Below the pieces are notes generated by a model. The model worked only from the letters and a program-made list of their open reading frames with translations. It ran no database searches and was not told the DNA's origin. 64,000 nt of DNA from Nitrosopumilus oxyclinae (GTDB lineage: Archaea; Thermoproteota; Nitrososphaeria; Nitrososphaerales; Nitrosopumilaceae). This document shows positions 34,293-42,301 of the stretch, in pieces. The position numbers were made by a program, and so were the translations under genes. The stretch is taken from assembly GCF_013407165.1 (NCBI RefSeq), contig NZ_CP026994.1, forward strand, positions 124,001-188,000, read 5' to 3'. How positions within the stretch are numbered: the first letter of the stretch is position 1; the number at the start of each line of letters is the position of its first letter.

Positions 34293-35189
34293 ATGATTAA
34301 TTCTATGAATTTCTACGAATCCCTCTTAAACAATTTCTCATTTCTGAAATTAATGACGAAGCTACTTTACGCCTCAATTCTCACTGCTGTATTTGCAATG
34401 TCTGTTTTGACACCTAATGCCTTTGCACAGTCTGATTTTAATAGAATTGATGGTGATGAAATAAAAAATAGTTCTATCTCACAAGACATACTTGCAAAAA
34501 TAGAATTCTCAAAACAACAGTTTCTAAAAGCAAAAGAGGTTGAAAAAACCCGTAACGCTCACCAAAAGTTCATTGATGAGCAACGAATTATTGCTGAAAA
34601 ATCTTTAGAAGAAGAAATTCAAAGAATGAATCAAAGTTACAAAGCATTCACACCAAAGAATGCATTTGCAAGCTATGTTTCAAAGCTAAATGCTACAGAT
34701 CATGGGATATTTTGGGATCAATTTGATTATCTTCAAGCAAAAATCACTTTGGCAAAAGATGCAAGAGACTCTGTTCTCAAACAAGGCGGTACATTTTCTG
34801 AAGCCATGAAACAATATGTCAAGTATGCAAAGATGCCTAAAGTTGAAATGCAAAATATTGTTCGTGATCTCAATGTAAAGCATAACCTTGCAGATGCTAA
34901 AATTCAGTCATATTTTGACATTAACGGAAAATTGCCAAGATACGATAATGATTTAGAATCTCCATGTTATGGATGTAATGAGAAAATTTCTAAACTGCAG
35001 ATTAGCTCTGAACAATCAGTTCCAATAAAGAGAGTTGTTTTAGAACAAAAACCTACAAAAATTAATGATCTAAGAGAGTCTTTATCAGAACTTCAAAGTG
35101 ATTTTTTGAAATCAAGGGATGTCATAGCACAAAAAAAAATGGTTTTTGAGATGAACAATATAATAAAGAATATTCAAGAACTCAAATAA
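34293..35189 (+). CDS. Secreted coiled-coil protein, unknown function
   Basis: A 298-residue exported protein. The signal peptide is MTKLLYASILTAVFAMSVLTPNAFA with cleavage after AFA, beginning at residue 21; the 20 residues before it are probably not translated, because the TATA-like ATTAAAATAATT (34278-34289) is too close to the first ATG. The start is thus more likely 34353. The mature part is charged and helical with long K/E/Q coiled-coil stretches and one CYGC pair near 230. No catalytic motif. It may be a structural or surface-associated protein of thaumarchaea. Confidence 0.7.
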   Translation: MINSMNFYESLLNNFSFLKLMTKLLYASILTAVFAMSVLTPNAFAQSDFNRIDGDEIKNSSISQDILAKIEFSKQQFLKAKEVEKTRNAHQKFIDEQRIIAEKSLEEEIQRMNQSYKAFTPKNAFASYVSKLNATDHGIFWDQFDYLQAKITLAKDARDSVLKQGGTFSEAMKQYVKYAKMPKVEMQNIVRDLNVKHNLADAKIQSYFDINGKLPRYDNDLESPCYGCNEKISKLQISSEQSVPIKRVVLEQKPTKINDLRESLSELQSDFLKSRDVIAQKKMVFEMNNIIKNIQELK

Positions 35190-35248
35190 TCAAACATCTT
35201 TTTATTTTTTCTACTAAAATTATGATTTAATTAGAATATTTTTCCTAC

Positions 35249-35509
35249 TTAGATCTCTTTAATTTCTGTTATAGTGCCTAGTACTGAATCCATCTTTATG
35301 ATTGCCTTTTTTTCATCCCATCCTAGTGCAACATACCAATCTCCTGCATCATCATGGTACTTTGTCTCGAGAGTCTTGATATCATCAGGTTTCACATCAT
35401 ATTTTTTGGCAACACCTGAAATTGCAAGTGCAATTGCATCCTTTTCTTTTTCTAGGCGTCTTTTCATTAATCCTATTCCTGGACTCATATTTTTTCTACA
35501 ATGTTTCAT
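35249..35509 (-). CDS. Small protein, unknown function
   Basis: An 86-residue protein with a basic N-terminal helix (GLMKRRLEKEKDAIALAI) and a C-terminal segment DWYVALGWDEKKAIIKMD that has a beta-hairpin look, loosely like a PepSY unit (W-V, then DG/DS turn). The ORF opens MKHCRKNMSPG; the second methionine at 35488 is an equally good start. No partner is evident. Assignment as a real gene rests on its coherent composition and its place between well-spaced genes. Confidence 0.55.
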   Translation of the reverse strand: MKHCRKNMSPGIGLMKRRLEKEKDAIALAISGVAKKYDVKPDDIKTLETKYHDDAGDWYVALGWDEKKAIIKMDSVLGTITEIKEI

Positions 35510-35607
35510 CTAATATAGTTAATTCATGAAATTACCCATAGCTTTGAACTTTTCTAATTGATCTCTTTACAATATTTCAAATAGCTCTATGATATTGTAG
35601 AAACAAA

Positions 35608-36201
35608 ATGAAACTAATCACAAGACTGACAAACTCTACAATTGCAAAATCAAGTACACTTGTTTCACTAGTCTCAATTTTAGCAGTAATTGGTCCAATT
35701 GTAATTGTTTCAGCAGGATTTTGGGATGCTATATCTCATCTTCAAAAAGAACCAGAGTTTTTCTGGAGTCCATCTCACATTGTAGTGTACTTTGGAGTTT
35801 CAATGACTAGTTGTGCTGCAATTATGGGAAGCATGTTGATAATTAGAAGATCAGTACGTGGTTCTCTTAAAACTGGAATTAAACTAGTCATTACAGGTTC
35901 TATATTACAAATTGTTTCAGGTTTTGGGGATTCTTTGTCTCATGATCTATTTGGAATTGATGGATTAATTTCATGGTCGCATCAACCCCTTGAACTAGGT
36001 CTAGTACTTGCATCACTAGGGGCAGTTTTGATATTAAAAAATAGAGAACATACCAAACTCAAAATATTCCTACCATTCTCAATTGTAGCCTTTTTGTTTT
36101 TTAGCACTTGGCTGATTTTTAATCTAGTGTTGTTTTTTGGGCATACGATCCAATGTATACAAATCTATGAGATATTTTCTTCTGGTTGCTCTATTTTGTA
36201 A
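35608..36201 (+). CDS. Polytopic membrane protein, unknown function
   Basis: A 197-residue protein with about five hydrophobic helices. A conserved-looking extracytoplasmic loop, GFWDAISHLQKEPEFFWSPSH, joins the first two, and a second histidine-bearing loop contains GDSLSHDLFG and SWSHQPLELG. Paired His residues at helix ends resemble metal or heme contacts in some membrane oxidoreductases, but nothing more specific can be said. Its 3' end overlaps the convergent membrane protein gene by 37 bases. Confidence 0.65.
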   Translation: MKLITRLTNSTIAKSSTLVSLVSILAVIGPIVIVSAGFWDAISHLQKEPEFFWSPSHIVVYFGVSMTSCAAIMGSMLIIRRSVRGSLKTGIKLVITGSILQIVSGFGDSLSHDLFGIDGLISWSHQPLELGLVLASLGAVLILKNREHTKLKIFLPFSIVAFLFFSTWLIFNLVLFFGHTIQCIQIYEIFSSGCSIL

Positions 36202-36656
36202 TTTTTAATTTTCATATATGACATAATCATCATTACTAAAGCACCAACAAGAACCATTATTCCTGATGGAAGCATTTTTTGAGAGTTTGTATTTCCAAAT
36301 TCTGTTTCTATGTCAATTTGATTTTTGGCAATATTTGTAATCTTTAATGTGTATTCTCCATTTTCATTAAAATCAAAATATCCTACTGATAATTTTGTTT
36401 TTACCATTTGTTCTGCAATTACATTCTCTTTGTTATCTAATATCTGAACAAAAATCTCCTCACCTTCAAATTCAGGCATGTATAATTTGTAATATCCAAT
36501 GTCTATTCCAAAAAATTCTGATTTTACTTCAAAAGAATTTGATTGTTTTAGTATAATAGAATCATATCTTTTTTCAGTTTCATCAAAAATAAACGCCGTC
36601 CACACTATCCCAACTATCACTAATACTAATCCGAGTTTGAATGGAGATATCTTCAT
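36165..36656 (-). CDS. Membrane-anchored protein, unknown function
   Basis: A 163-residue protein with one N-terminal helix (LGLVLVIVGIVWTAFIF) and one near the C-terminus (GIMVLVGALVMMIMSYM). The intervening 90 residues form a beta-rich domain (YYKLYMPEFEGEEIFVQIL, NENGEYTLKI) resembling an extracellular Ig-like or lipoprotein fold. The ending is acidic. No known family is recognised. The tail overlaps the convergent gene by 37 bases, so one of the two stops may be superfluous to function. Confidence 0.6.
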   Translation of the reverse strand: MKISPFKLGLVLVIVGIVWTAFIFDETEKRYDSIILKQSNSFEVKSEFFGIDIGYYKLYMPEFEGEEIFVQILDNKENVIAEQMVKTKLSVGYFDFNENGEYTLKITNIAKNQIDIETEFGNTNSQKMLPSGIMVLVGALVMMIMSYMKIKNYKIEQPEENIS

Positions 36657-36699
36657 TTCACCATGTTGAGAAATAATTTACTTTATAAGATAATCTAAA

Positions 36700-36773
36700 G
36701 GGCTCGGAGGGCTTCGATCCCTCGACCTAGCGGTTCGAAGCCGCTCGCACTATCCAGACTGTGCAACGAGTCC
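36700..36773 (-). tRNA. tRNA-Arg (anticodon TCG)
   Basis: The minus strand folds as a 74-base tRNA: acceptor GGACTCG/CGAGCCC, D-arm GCAC/GTGC with GG in the loop and A14/A21, anticodon stem AGCGG/CCGCT around CTTCGAA (TCG, reading CGA), variable loop AGGTC and T-arm GAGGG/CCCTC. No intron. Two oddities are visible: pair 3-70 is A-C instead of Watson-Crick, and T-loop position 54 is A (ATCGAAG), so T54-A58 pairing is lost. Confidence 0.88.
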
Positions 36774-36817
36774 AAACAAGTAAGATTTTAACGGGTCTAA
36801 ATATCTGTCTAGATACT

Positions 36818-38002
36818 TTGAAAGTATCAAAAAAAGTAGTTGGAGTCGAATATGCAATTAGAGATATCGTTCTAGCTGCTAGAAAAGTTGAACAAACAGG
36901 AATGAAAGTTGATTATCTCAACATTGGTGACCCAGTTCAATTTGGATTTCAGCCTCCTAATAATGTAAAACAAGCTTTGATTGATGCAATTAACAATGGA
37001 AATAATTTTTACTCTTCATCTGAAGGTCTTTTAGAATTAAGACAAGAAATTGCCAAAAAAGAAAATGCCAAAGGACTTTCAATTAATGCTGATGATATTC
37101 TAATCACAAATGGAGTTTCTGAAGGACTTGATATGGTGATATCTTCAATAGTTGAAGAAGGTGATGAGGTATTACTACCTGGGCCATACTATCCTCCATA
37201 TGCCTCCTATGTTCGATTGCATGGTGGAGTACCTGTAGAGTTTGCAGTAGACTTGAATAATTCTATACCAATTATTGAAGACATTAAATCAAAAATTACA
37301 TCAAAGACTGTCGCAATCTGTTTGATTAGTCCTAATAATCCAACTGGAGTTGTATTCAATGAAAAAGCACTCAAAGATCTTGTAGATCTTGCAAATGAGC
37401 ATAATCTTTACATAATTTGTGATGAGATTTATGATCAAATAGTATTTGATGAAAAATTCGTAGGGATTGGGAAAGTAGCTGGTGATTCACCTGTCATTGT
37501 TCTAAATGGATTCTCCAAAGTCCATCTAATGTCTGGATGGAGGATTGGATATATTGCATTTAATCAATCACCTCAACTTGTCGAATTACGAGAACATTTA
37601 CCAAAATTGGCAAGAGTAAGAATTGCAACTAGCCTTCCAGTCCAGTATGCAGCATTGGAATCTCTTCGTGGCCCTCAAGAATACATTGGTAATTTTGTTT
37701 CAGAAATGAAAAAACATCGAGACTTGGTTGTTAAACGACTAAATGAAATGCCTGGACTATCTTGTTCTAATCCAAAAGGCGCATTTTATGCATTCCCAAA
37801 AATTGAAGATAACAAATTTGGAACTGATAAGGAGTTTGTAACTAAACTGTTAGAACAAAAAGGTGTACTAACTGTTCATGGTTCTGGATTTGGTGAACAA
37901 TATGGAAGTGGACATTTCAGATTGGTATATTTGCCAAATCTTGAAATATTAAATTCTGCAATGAACAAAATTGAAGAGTTTGTTAGTAATTCCAAACAGT
38001 AA
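36818..38002 (+). CDS. PLP-dependent aminotransferase, class I (aspartate/alanine type)
   Basis: A protein of 394 residues in this model. The reading frame is open from 36761, but that start would overlap the tRNA-Arg gene, so I place the start at the TTG at 36818 (MKVSKKVVGVEYAIRD), which matches the usual N-terminus. NIGDPVQFGFQPP and NGVSEGLDMV are class I/II signatures, ISPNNPTG binds substrate, and the PLP lysine is in NGFSKVHLMSGWRIG. Alanine, aspartate or branched amino acids are possible substrates. It converges on the PPOX gene with a 20-base overlap. Confidence 0.85.
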   Translation: MKVSKKVVGVEYAIRDIVLAARKVEQTGMKVDYLNIGDPVQFGFQPPNNVKQALIDAINNGNNFYSSSEGLLELRQEIAKKENAKGLSINADDILITNGVSEGLDMVISSIVEEGDEVLLPGPYYPPYASYVRLHGGVPVEFAVDLNNSIPIIEDIKSKITSKTVAICLISPNNPTGVVFNEKALKDLVDLANEHNLYIICDEIYDQIVFDEKFVGIGKVAGDSPVIVLNGFSKVHLMSGWRIGYIAFNQSPQLVELREHLPKLARVRIATSLPVQYAALESLRGPQEYIGNFVSEMKKHRDLVVKRLNEMPGLSCSNPKGAFYAFPKIEDNKFGTDKEFVTKLLEQKGVLTVHGSGFGEQYGSGHFRLVYLPNLEILNSAMNKIEEFVSNSKQ

Positions 38003-38384
38003 ACTTTTCAGGAATAATCTCTATAATACAATCTGTATTCTCTAGTAGTTCTTTTGCAGATTTGTTCTCTAAGTCTTTAAAATATCTTAATAGAATTTTT
38101 TTGGCAGTTGTTTTGACTTTGGCATTATCTAAAATTAAATTGGCATTTCCTTGTACTAGTACCCCGTAAATGTTTGGTGCATTAACTCCAACATCTACAC
38201 AACATGAGACTCTTTGGTTTTTCTTAACATTTTGCGCCTTTTGTGTTTTAGTGTTTGTTCCAATATAGAATTTTTTTCCACTATATCTATACCAAACAGG
38301 CGCAATATGTGGAGTTTTATTTTTACCAATTGTTGCTAATCGTAATATCTTTTGCTCTTTAAGAAATTCATCTCTTTTCTTCAT
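37983..38384 (-). CDS. Pyridoxamine 5'-phosphate oxidase-like flavin/F420-binding protein
   Basis: A 133-residue split-barrel protein. KILRLATIGKNKTPHIAPVWY near 12-32 and FYIGTNTKTQKAQNV are the cofactor-binding strands of PPOX/F420-dependent reductases. The cofactor is probably F420, as thaumarchaea make it and an F420:NADP reductase is encoded nearby on the same strand; FMN or heme are alternatives. The substrate is unknown. Its start overlaps the end of the next upstream small membrane gene by 17 bases, indicating one transcript. Confidence 0.75.
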   Translation of the reverse strand: MKKRDEFLKEQKILRLATIGKNKTPHIAPVWYRYSGKKFYIGTNTKTQKAQNVKKNQRVSCCVDVGVNAPNIYGVLVQGNANLILDNAKVKTTAKKILLRYFKDLENKSAKELLENTDCIIEIIPEKFTVWNY

Positions 38385-38601
38385 GTTTTCTAAATCCTAA
38401 CGCTATCATAAAAATCCCAAAGCATAACATTGCAACTGACACTTTTTCATTAGTAAATTCTGCATTAAACAAAAAATCTTCAACAAAATCTATTCCCCAT
38501 ATGAGTAATTGCTGTATGAGAACTATTCCTCCCATAACACAGAAAAGCAAACCAATTGCAGTAAACCAATTTTTACCCCGTCTGTAATATTCGTGACTCA
38601 T
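38368..38601 (-). CDS. Small two-helix membrane protein
   Basis: A 77-residue protein with two hydrophobic helices (AIGLLFCVMGGIVLIQQLLI and VSVAMLCFGIFMIALGF). No domain is recognised. It lies between npdG and the PPOX gene on the same strand, overlapping the latter by 17 bases, and is likely translated from the same message. Confidence 0.6.
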   Translation of the reverse strand: MSHEYYRRGKNWFTAIGLLFCVMGGIVLIQQLLIWGIDFVEDFLFNAEFTNEKVSVAMLCFGIFMIALGFRKHEEKR

Positions 38602-38616
38602 GATAAGTGATGGAAT

Positions 38617-39288
38617 TTAGATAATTTTGATACCTGGATTCTTTATCTTGTTTCTAATCATTGCATTAAGCAGTAATGGTGTAGACATTTCTGCAAGGTA
38701 TGATAACTCAATTGGTCCCAAGTAAATTGCTCTTAATCCTTTAATTTCATCAATCAAACTATTTACTACTACAACTGATTCTTTATCATCTCCACAAACA
38801 AAGATATCATAATCTAATTCTAGTGTTGGATTGATTAACTTCTTTTCAGAAATTACATGAAATGCAGATACAAGTTTTGACTTATCTTTCATATGTTCTA
38901 AAACTAGTTTGTATGAAAATGGTTTGTTGTCTTTAATTGAAACACACTCAAATCCAACATCAGTCTTTGTCATTGGAACAATTGGAGATACAACTACACA
39001 ACTATCTTTTACTTGTGATAATATTCCTGAGCATACTGTATCAATATTTTCATACGGAATTGATAAAATTAAAACATCACTTTCTTTTGCAACTGAAACA
39101 TTATCGTTTCCAGATATAGTTCCTTTAATTTCTCCAAATGCTTCTTTTGCAAGATTAGTATATTCTACAGCTGATTCAGATGCTCTTGAAGCATCTCTTG
39201 AACCAATTATTATATCGTTGTTTTGAGACCATCTTAGAGCAAAGCCTTTGCCCATTCCACCAGTTCCGCCAATAATTCCAACTTTCAT
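38617..39288 (-). CDS. npdG: F420-dependent NADP reductase
   Basis: Transfers hydride between F420H2 and NADP+ in the cytoplasm. The 223-residue protein starts with the dinucleotide loop GIIGGTGGMGKGFALRW and has the NADP-phosphate motif GSRDASRA at 31-38, then LILSIPYEN. PLLLNAMIRNKIKNPGIKI near the C-terminus is typical of archaeal Fno/NpdG. Size and motif order match. Two same-strand genes downstream (membrane protein, PPOX) could share its promoter. Confidence 0.86.
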   Translation of the reverse strand: MKVGIIGGTGGMGKGFALRWSQNNDIIIGSRDASRASESAVEYTNLAKEAFGEIKGTISGNDNVSVAKESDVLILSIPYENIDTVCSGILSQVKDSCVVVSPIVPMTKTDVGFECVSIKDNKPFSYKLVLEHMKDKSKLVSAFHVISEKKLINPTLELDYDIFVCGDDKESVVVVNSLIDEIKGLRAIYLGPIELSYLAEMSTPLLLNAMIRNKIKNPGIKII

Positions 39289-39339
39289 GATAATCTACCT
39301 GCCAATGTTATTATTATCTCTATTTGAAAATCGATCAAT

Positions 39340-39963
39340 TTGGGACAGATTATCTTCCTTAGACATGGGCAGGCAACAAATAACACTGAAAGAATACTAG
39401 CTGGAAGAACAGAAGGTGTTCCATTAACTGATACTGGGATTCAACAAGCAGAACATACTGCTGAATTATTAAAACACATGAATGTCTCTGCAATTTATTC
39501 TAGTCCAATACAGAGAGCAAAACATACTGCTGAAATTGTAGGAGAACATAATTCAATTGATGTTACAATTGATGAGCGATTAATTGAACTTGACATGGGA
39601 AAATTTACTGGAATGCCATATGATGAGATTTTTACCAGTCATGGAAATGTCTTTATGAAATTTTACAATGGAGAATTAGAAATTGCTCATAATGGAGTAG
39701 AGACTTTTGACCAAGTCAAAAAACGTGTTTTAGGAATTGTAGATCATGTAACTGAAAAACATCCTGATGAAAATGTGGTTCTTGTAACTCATATGGATCC
39801 AATCAAAGCAATGCTTTCAACTATTGTAGATTTGTCACCTACCAATCTTTTTGAATTAATCATTGCAAATGCTTCCCTTAACATCTTTAGAGAAAAAGAA
39901 CAAAAATTCTCACTATCTGGACTTAATGTAATGCATCCATCTCGATTCGATCAGGGTTGGTAG
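39340..39963 (+). CDS. Histidine phosphatase family protein (phosphoglycerate-mutase-like)
   Basis: A 207-residue member of the histidine phosphatase superfamily: the phospho-accepting histidine is in FLRHGQATNN near 6-15, the second arginine in SSPIQRAKHTAEI, and the acid/base histidine in VLVTHMDPIKAML. It may act on a sugar phosphate, phosphoglycerate or alpha-ribazole phosphate; cobalamin is made by thaumarchaea, but nothing nearby fixes the role. The start is TTG at 39340. It precedes the cytochrome oxidase operon. Confidence 0.82.
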   Translation: MGQIIFLRHGQATNNTERILAGRTEGVPLTDTGIQQAEHTAELLKHMNVSAIYSSPIQRAKHTAEIVGEHNSIDVTIDERLIELDMGKFTGMPYDEIFTSHGNVFMKFYNGELEIAHNGVETFDQVKKRVLGIVDHVTEKHPDENVVLVTHMDPIKAMLSTIVDLSPTNLFELIIANASLNIFREKEQKFSLSGLNVMHPSRFDQGW

Positions 39964-39981
39964 CTAATAATCTTGAAAACC

Positions 39982-39990
39982 CTTAAATAG
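39982..39990 (+). promoter_or_regulatory. TATA box of the cytochrome oxidase operon
   Basis: CTTAAATAG is centred about 33 bases before the ATG at 40019, preceded by AAAACC that can serve as BRE. The promoter of the CoxG-like gene at 44301-44315 has the similar block AAAACCTTTAAAT. Transcription likely starts within about ten bases of the ATG. Confidence 0.5.
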
Positions 39991-40018
39991 AAATTATAGG
40001 CCACGTCATTCAATCGCT

Positions 40019-40279
40019 ATGAAGAAATTCGTTGGGTTATTCTTAGTATTGGCAGTTTTGATGGTAATACCAGCTGTAGACTTATCATTTGCTGCAGGTG
40101 ATGAACCAGGAGAATATCTTGACCGTAGAGTGCTTATTTGGAATTTATTTTATAAATTAATGACAGTTGGATTTACTGTGGGTGCAGTTGTATCTGGGAC
40201 AATTATTTGGCAATGTTGGAGATTCAGAGAATCTCATCCAAATGCAAAACCAACTCCATATGAGGGCACGGACTGGTAA
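40019..40279 (+). CDS. Cytochrome oxidase subunit II N-terminal membrane part (split subunit)
   Basis: An 86-residue protein: signal-like helix (VGLFLVLAVLMVIPAVDLSFA) followed by YLDRRVLIWNLFYKLMTVGFTVGAVVSGTIIWQCWRF with a second helix. This layout is what the first membrane hairpin of subunit II looks like, but the CuA domain is missing and encoded separately by the next gene at 40282, two bases downstream. It probably stands in for the missing transmembrane helix in the oxidase complex. First gene of the oxidase operon. Confidence 0.75.
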   Translation: MKKFVGLFLVLAVLMVIPAVDLSFAAGDEPGEYLDRRVLIWNLFYKLMTVGFTVGAVVSGTIIWQCWRFRESHPNAKPTPYEGTDW

Positions 40280-40281
40280 TA

Positions 40282-40713
40282 ATGGGTGGACACTCTAATT
40301 GGCCAGAATGGATTTACGTAGGTGTTGTAGTGGCATTAATGGTTTGGGTTGGAGCAGAAGCATGGGAAGCAGAAAGATTGGTAGAGCATGTTCCAGAAGA
40401 TGCTAAAATAATTATTGTAACAGGACAACAATGGTTCTGGACTTTTGAACATGAAGATGGTACTAAAGAAATTGGAGAACTACATGTTGAAGTTGGAAAA
40501 GCTTACAAATTTGAAATTCATTCTAAAGATGTAAACCATTCTTTTAACATTCACGATTATGTTGTTTTAATGGATGCAATTCCTGGCAGAGTAAACACTG
40601 TATGGTTTGCTCCAACTGAAGCAGGAACTCATGATATTCAATGCAGAGAATATTGCGGATTAATTCACTATAATATGCGTGGAACTTTAATTGTGGAGGA
40701 TCCAAAAGCTTGA
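40282..40713 (+). CDS. coxB: Cytochrome c oxidase subunit II CuA domain protein
   Basis: A 143-residue subunit II carrying one membrane helix (WIYVGVVVALMVWVGAEA) and the periplasmic cupredoxin. The CuA ligands are visible: DVNHSFNI (first His), QCREYCGLIHYNM (Cys-x3-Cys, His, Met). GQQWFWTFEH is the electron-entry tryptophan region. It accepts electrons, probably from small blue copper proteins, as thaumarchaea rely on copper rather than cytochrome c. Directly follows the gene encoding the other helix. Confidence 0.92.
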   Translation: MGGHSNWPEWIYVGVVVALMVWVGAEAWEAERLVEHVPEDAKIIIVTGQQWFWTFEHEDGTKEIGELHVEVGKAYKFEIHSKDVNHSFNIHDYVVLMDAIPGRVNTVWFAPTEAGTHDIQCREYCGLIHYNMRGTLIVEDPKA

Positions 40714-40762
40714 CAACGCTTTTATCTCAACTTTCAATGTGCAACTTTGAGGAGATTATCTA

Positions 40763-42289
40763 ATGGTTCTAGAATTACAAAAGCCACGTCCAATTTGGCA
40801 AATAATGTTCTCAACACATCACACTGATGTTGGTTTACTCTATCTAATTTCATCACTAGCATTCTTGTTCTTAGGTGGTTCCTTAGCTCTTGCAATTAGA
40901 GCAGAATTGTTCTTACCTGGTGCACAAATTATTGGTGATGCTATGACCTTTAACAGAATTTTTACGGTTCACGGTACAACGTTAATTTTCTTGTTTATCA
41001 TTCCGTTTGCATCTGCAGTTGGTAACTACTACGTTCCAATTATGGTCAGATACAAAGACATGGCCTATCCAAAACTTAATGCAATTGCATTTTGGATGAT
41101 TCCTCCAGCTGGTGCGCTCATCTGGTTGGGATTTGCAGACTTTACTTGGTATGCAACACCTCCATATTCTATTATTAGTGCTCCTGGTCCTGCTGCAGAC
41201 ATGTGGATATTTGGATTGAAAATTTTAGGTATCTCATCAGTACTTGGTGCAATTAACTTTGTAGTTACAATTCTCAAATGTAAGCATCCTGACATGTCAA
41301 TTGGTCAGGTTCCATTGTTAGCATGGTCTTTCTTATCATCATCTTTGATTATCCTTGTTGCAATTCCAACATTTGCAGCAGCACTTTTGATGTTGTTAAC
41401 TGACAGACTTGGAGTAAGTGGATTCTTCAATCCTGCAATGGGTGGAGATCCTATTGCATATGCCCACTTGTTTTGGTTTACATTCCATCCTGAAGTGTAT
41501 GTATTGGTAATTCCTGCAATTGGTATGATGTATGAAATCATTCCAAGATTTTCAAGAAAACCAATTTACAGTTACAACTCTGGTGTCTTTGCATTTGTTT
41601 TGTTATCTATTGTCGGTTTCTCCTCATGGGCTCACCATATGTACGCAACCGGAATGTCATTTACTGAAAAAACTGTATTTATGGTAGGAACTCTTGCAGC
41701 AGTTCCAGCATCTGCCATGCACGTATTCAACTTTGTAGCAACAATGTGGAATGGTAGAATCAAATTCTCAACCCCAATGATGTGGGCAGTTGGTGGTATT
41801 GCATTATTCTTCTCTGCAGGTGCAGGTGGCGTTGCAAATGCTGCTATGCCATTAGACTTTACAACACACGATACATACTGGGTAGTAGGTCACTTCCATC
41901 TCTTTGTGATGGGTACAATTGCATTTGGATCAATTGGTTTCCTATACTACATGTTCCCATATGTAACTGGAAGAATGTATAATGAAACAATGGGTAAAAT
42001 TCATTTTATAATGTCTTTTGTAGGAACTGTTCTAGTGTTCTTTACCCAGCACGTACTTGGCTTGTATGGAATGCCAAGAAGAATTTTCGATTATCCGCCA
42101 ATCCCAGAATGGATTGCTATGAACCAAATTGCAACAGTAGGAGCAATGATTATTGGTGTCAGTATGGCAATCTTCTTAGCAAACATGATTTACAGTTCTG
42201 GAAAAGGAAAACTTGCAAATACCGAAGACCCATTTGGAGTCGGTGGCAAGTATTACTATCCATTTGAGGCAAAGAACCCATCACATTAG
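40763..42289 (+). CDS. coxA: Heme-copper oxidase subunit I
   Basis: A 508-residue protein with 12 predicted helices. Heme and CuB ligands are present: FTVHGTTLIF (low-spin heme His), HPEVYVLV (His-Tyr pair of CuB), SWAHHMY (two CuB His), and GHFHLFVMGT (heme a3 and a His). The HPEVY pattern places it in the type A branch. It reduces oxygen to water and pumps protons, the final step of the ammonia-oxidising respiratory chain. A Shine-Dalgarno-like GAGGAGA lies 7-13 bases before the ATG at 40763, which decides the start. Confidence 0.95.
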   Translation: MVLELQKPRPIWQIMFSTHHTDVGLLYLISSLAFLFLGGSLALAIRAELFLPGAQIIGDAMTFNRIFTVHGTTLIFLFIIPFASAVGNYYVPIMVRYKDMAYPKLNAIAFWMIPPAGALIWLGFADFTWYATPPYSIISAPGPAADMWIFGLKILGISSVLGAINFVVTILKCKHPDMSIGQVPLLAWSFLSSSLIILVAIPTFAAALLMLLTDRLGVSGFFNPAMGGDPIAYAHLFWFTFHPEVYVLVIPAIGMMYEIIPRFSRKPIYSYNSGVFAFVLLSIVGFSSWAHHMYATGMSFTEKTVFMVGTLAAVPASAMHVFNFVATMWNGRIKFSTPMMWAVGGIALFFSAGAGGVANAAMPLDFTTHDTYWVVGHFHLFVMGTIAFGSIGFLYYMFPYVTGRMYNETMGKIHFIMSFVGTVLVFFTQHVLGLYGMPRRIFDYPPIPEWIAMNQIATVGAMIIGVSMAIFLANMIYSSGKGKLANTEDPFGVGGKYYYPFEAKNPSH

Positions 42290-42301
42290 GAGATATATGA
42301 A

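Noticed and set aside
36165-36201. Overlap of two convergent membrane genes as a mis-call
   Set aside because: Both frames have coherent membrane helices and natural starts; the overlap is short and of a type common in this window.
36761-36817. Upstream extension of the aminotransferase reading frame
   Set aside because: It would begin inside the tRNA-Arg gene on the other strand, and the family N-terminus fits the TTG at 36818.
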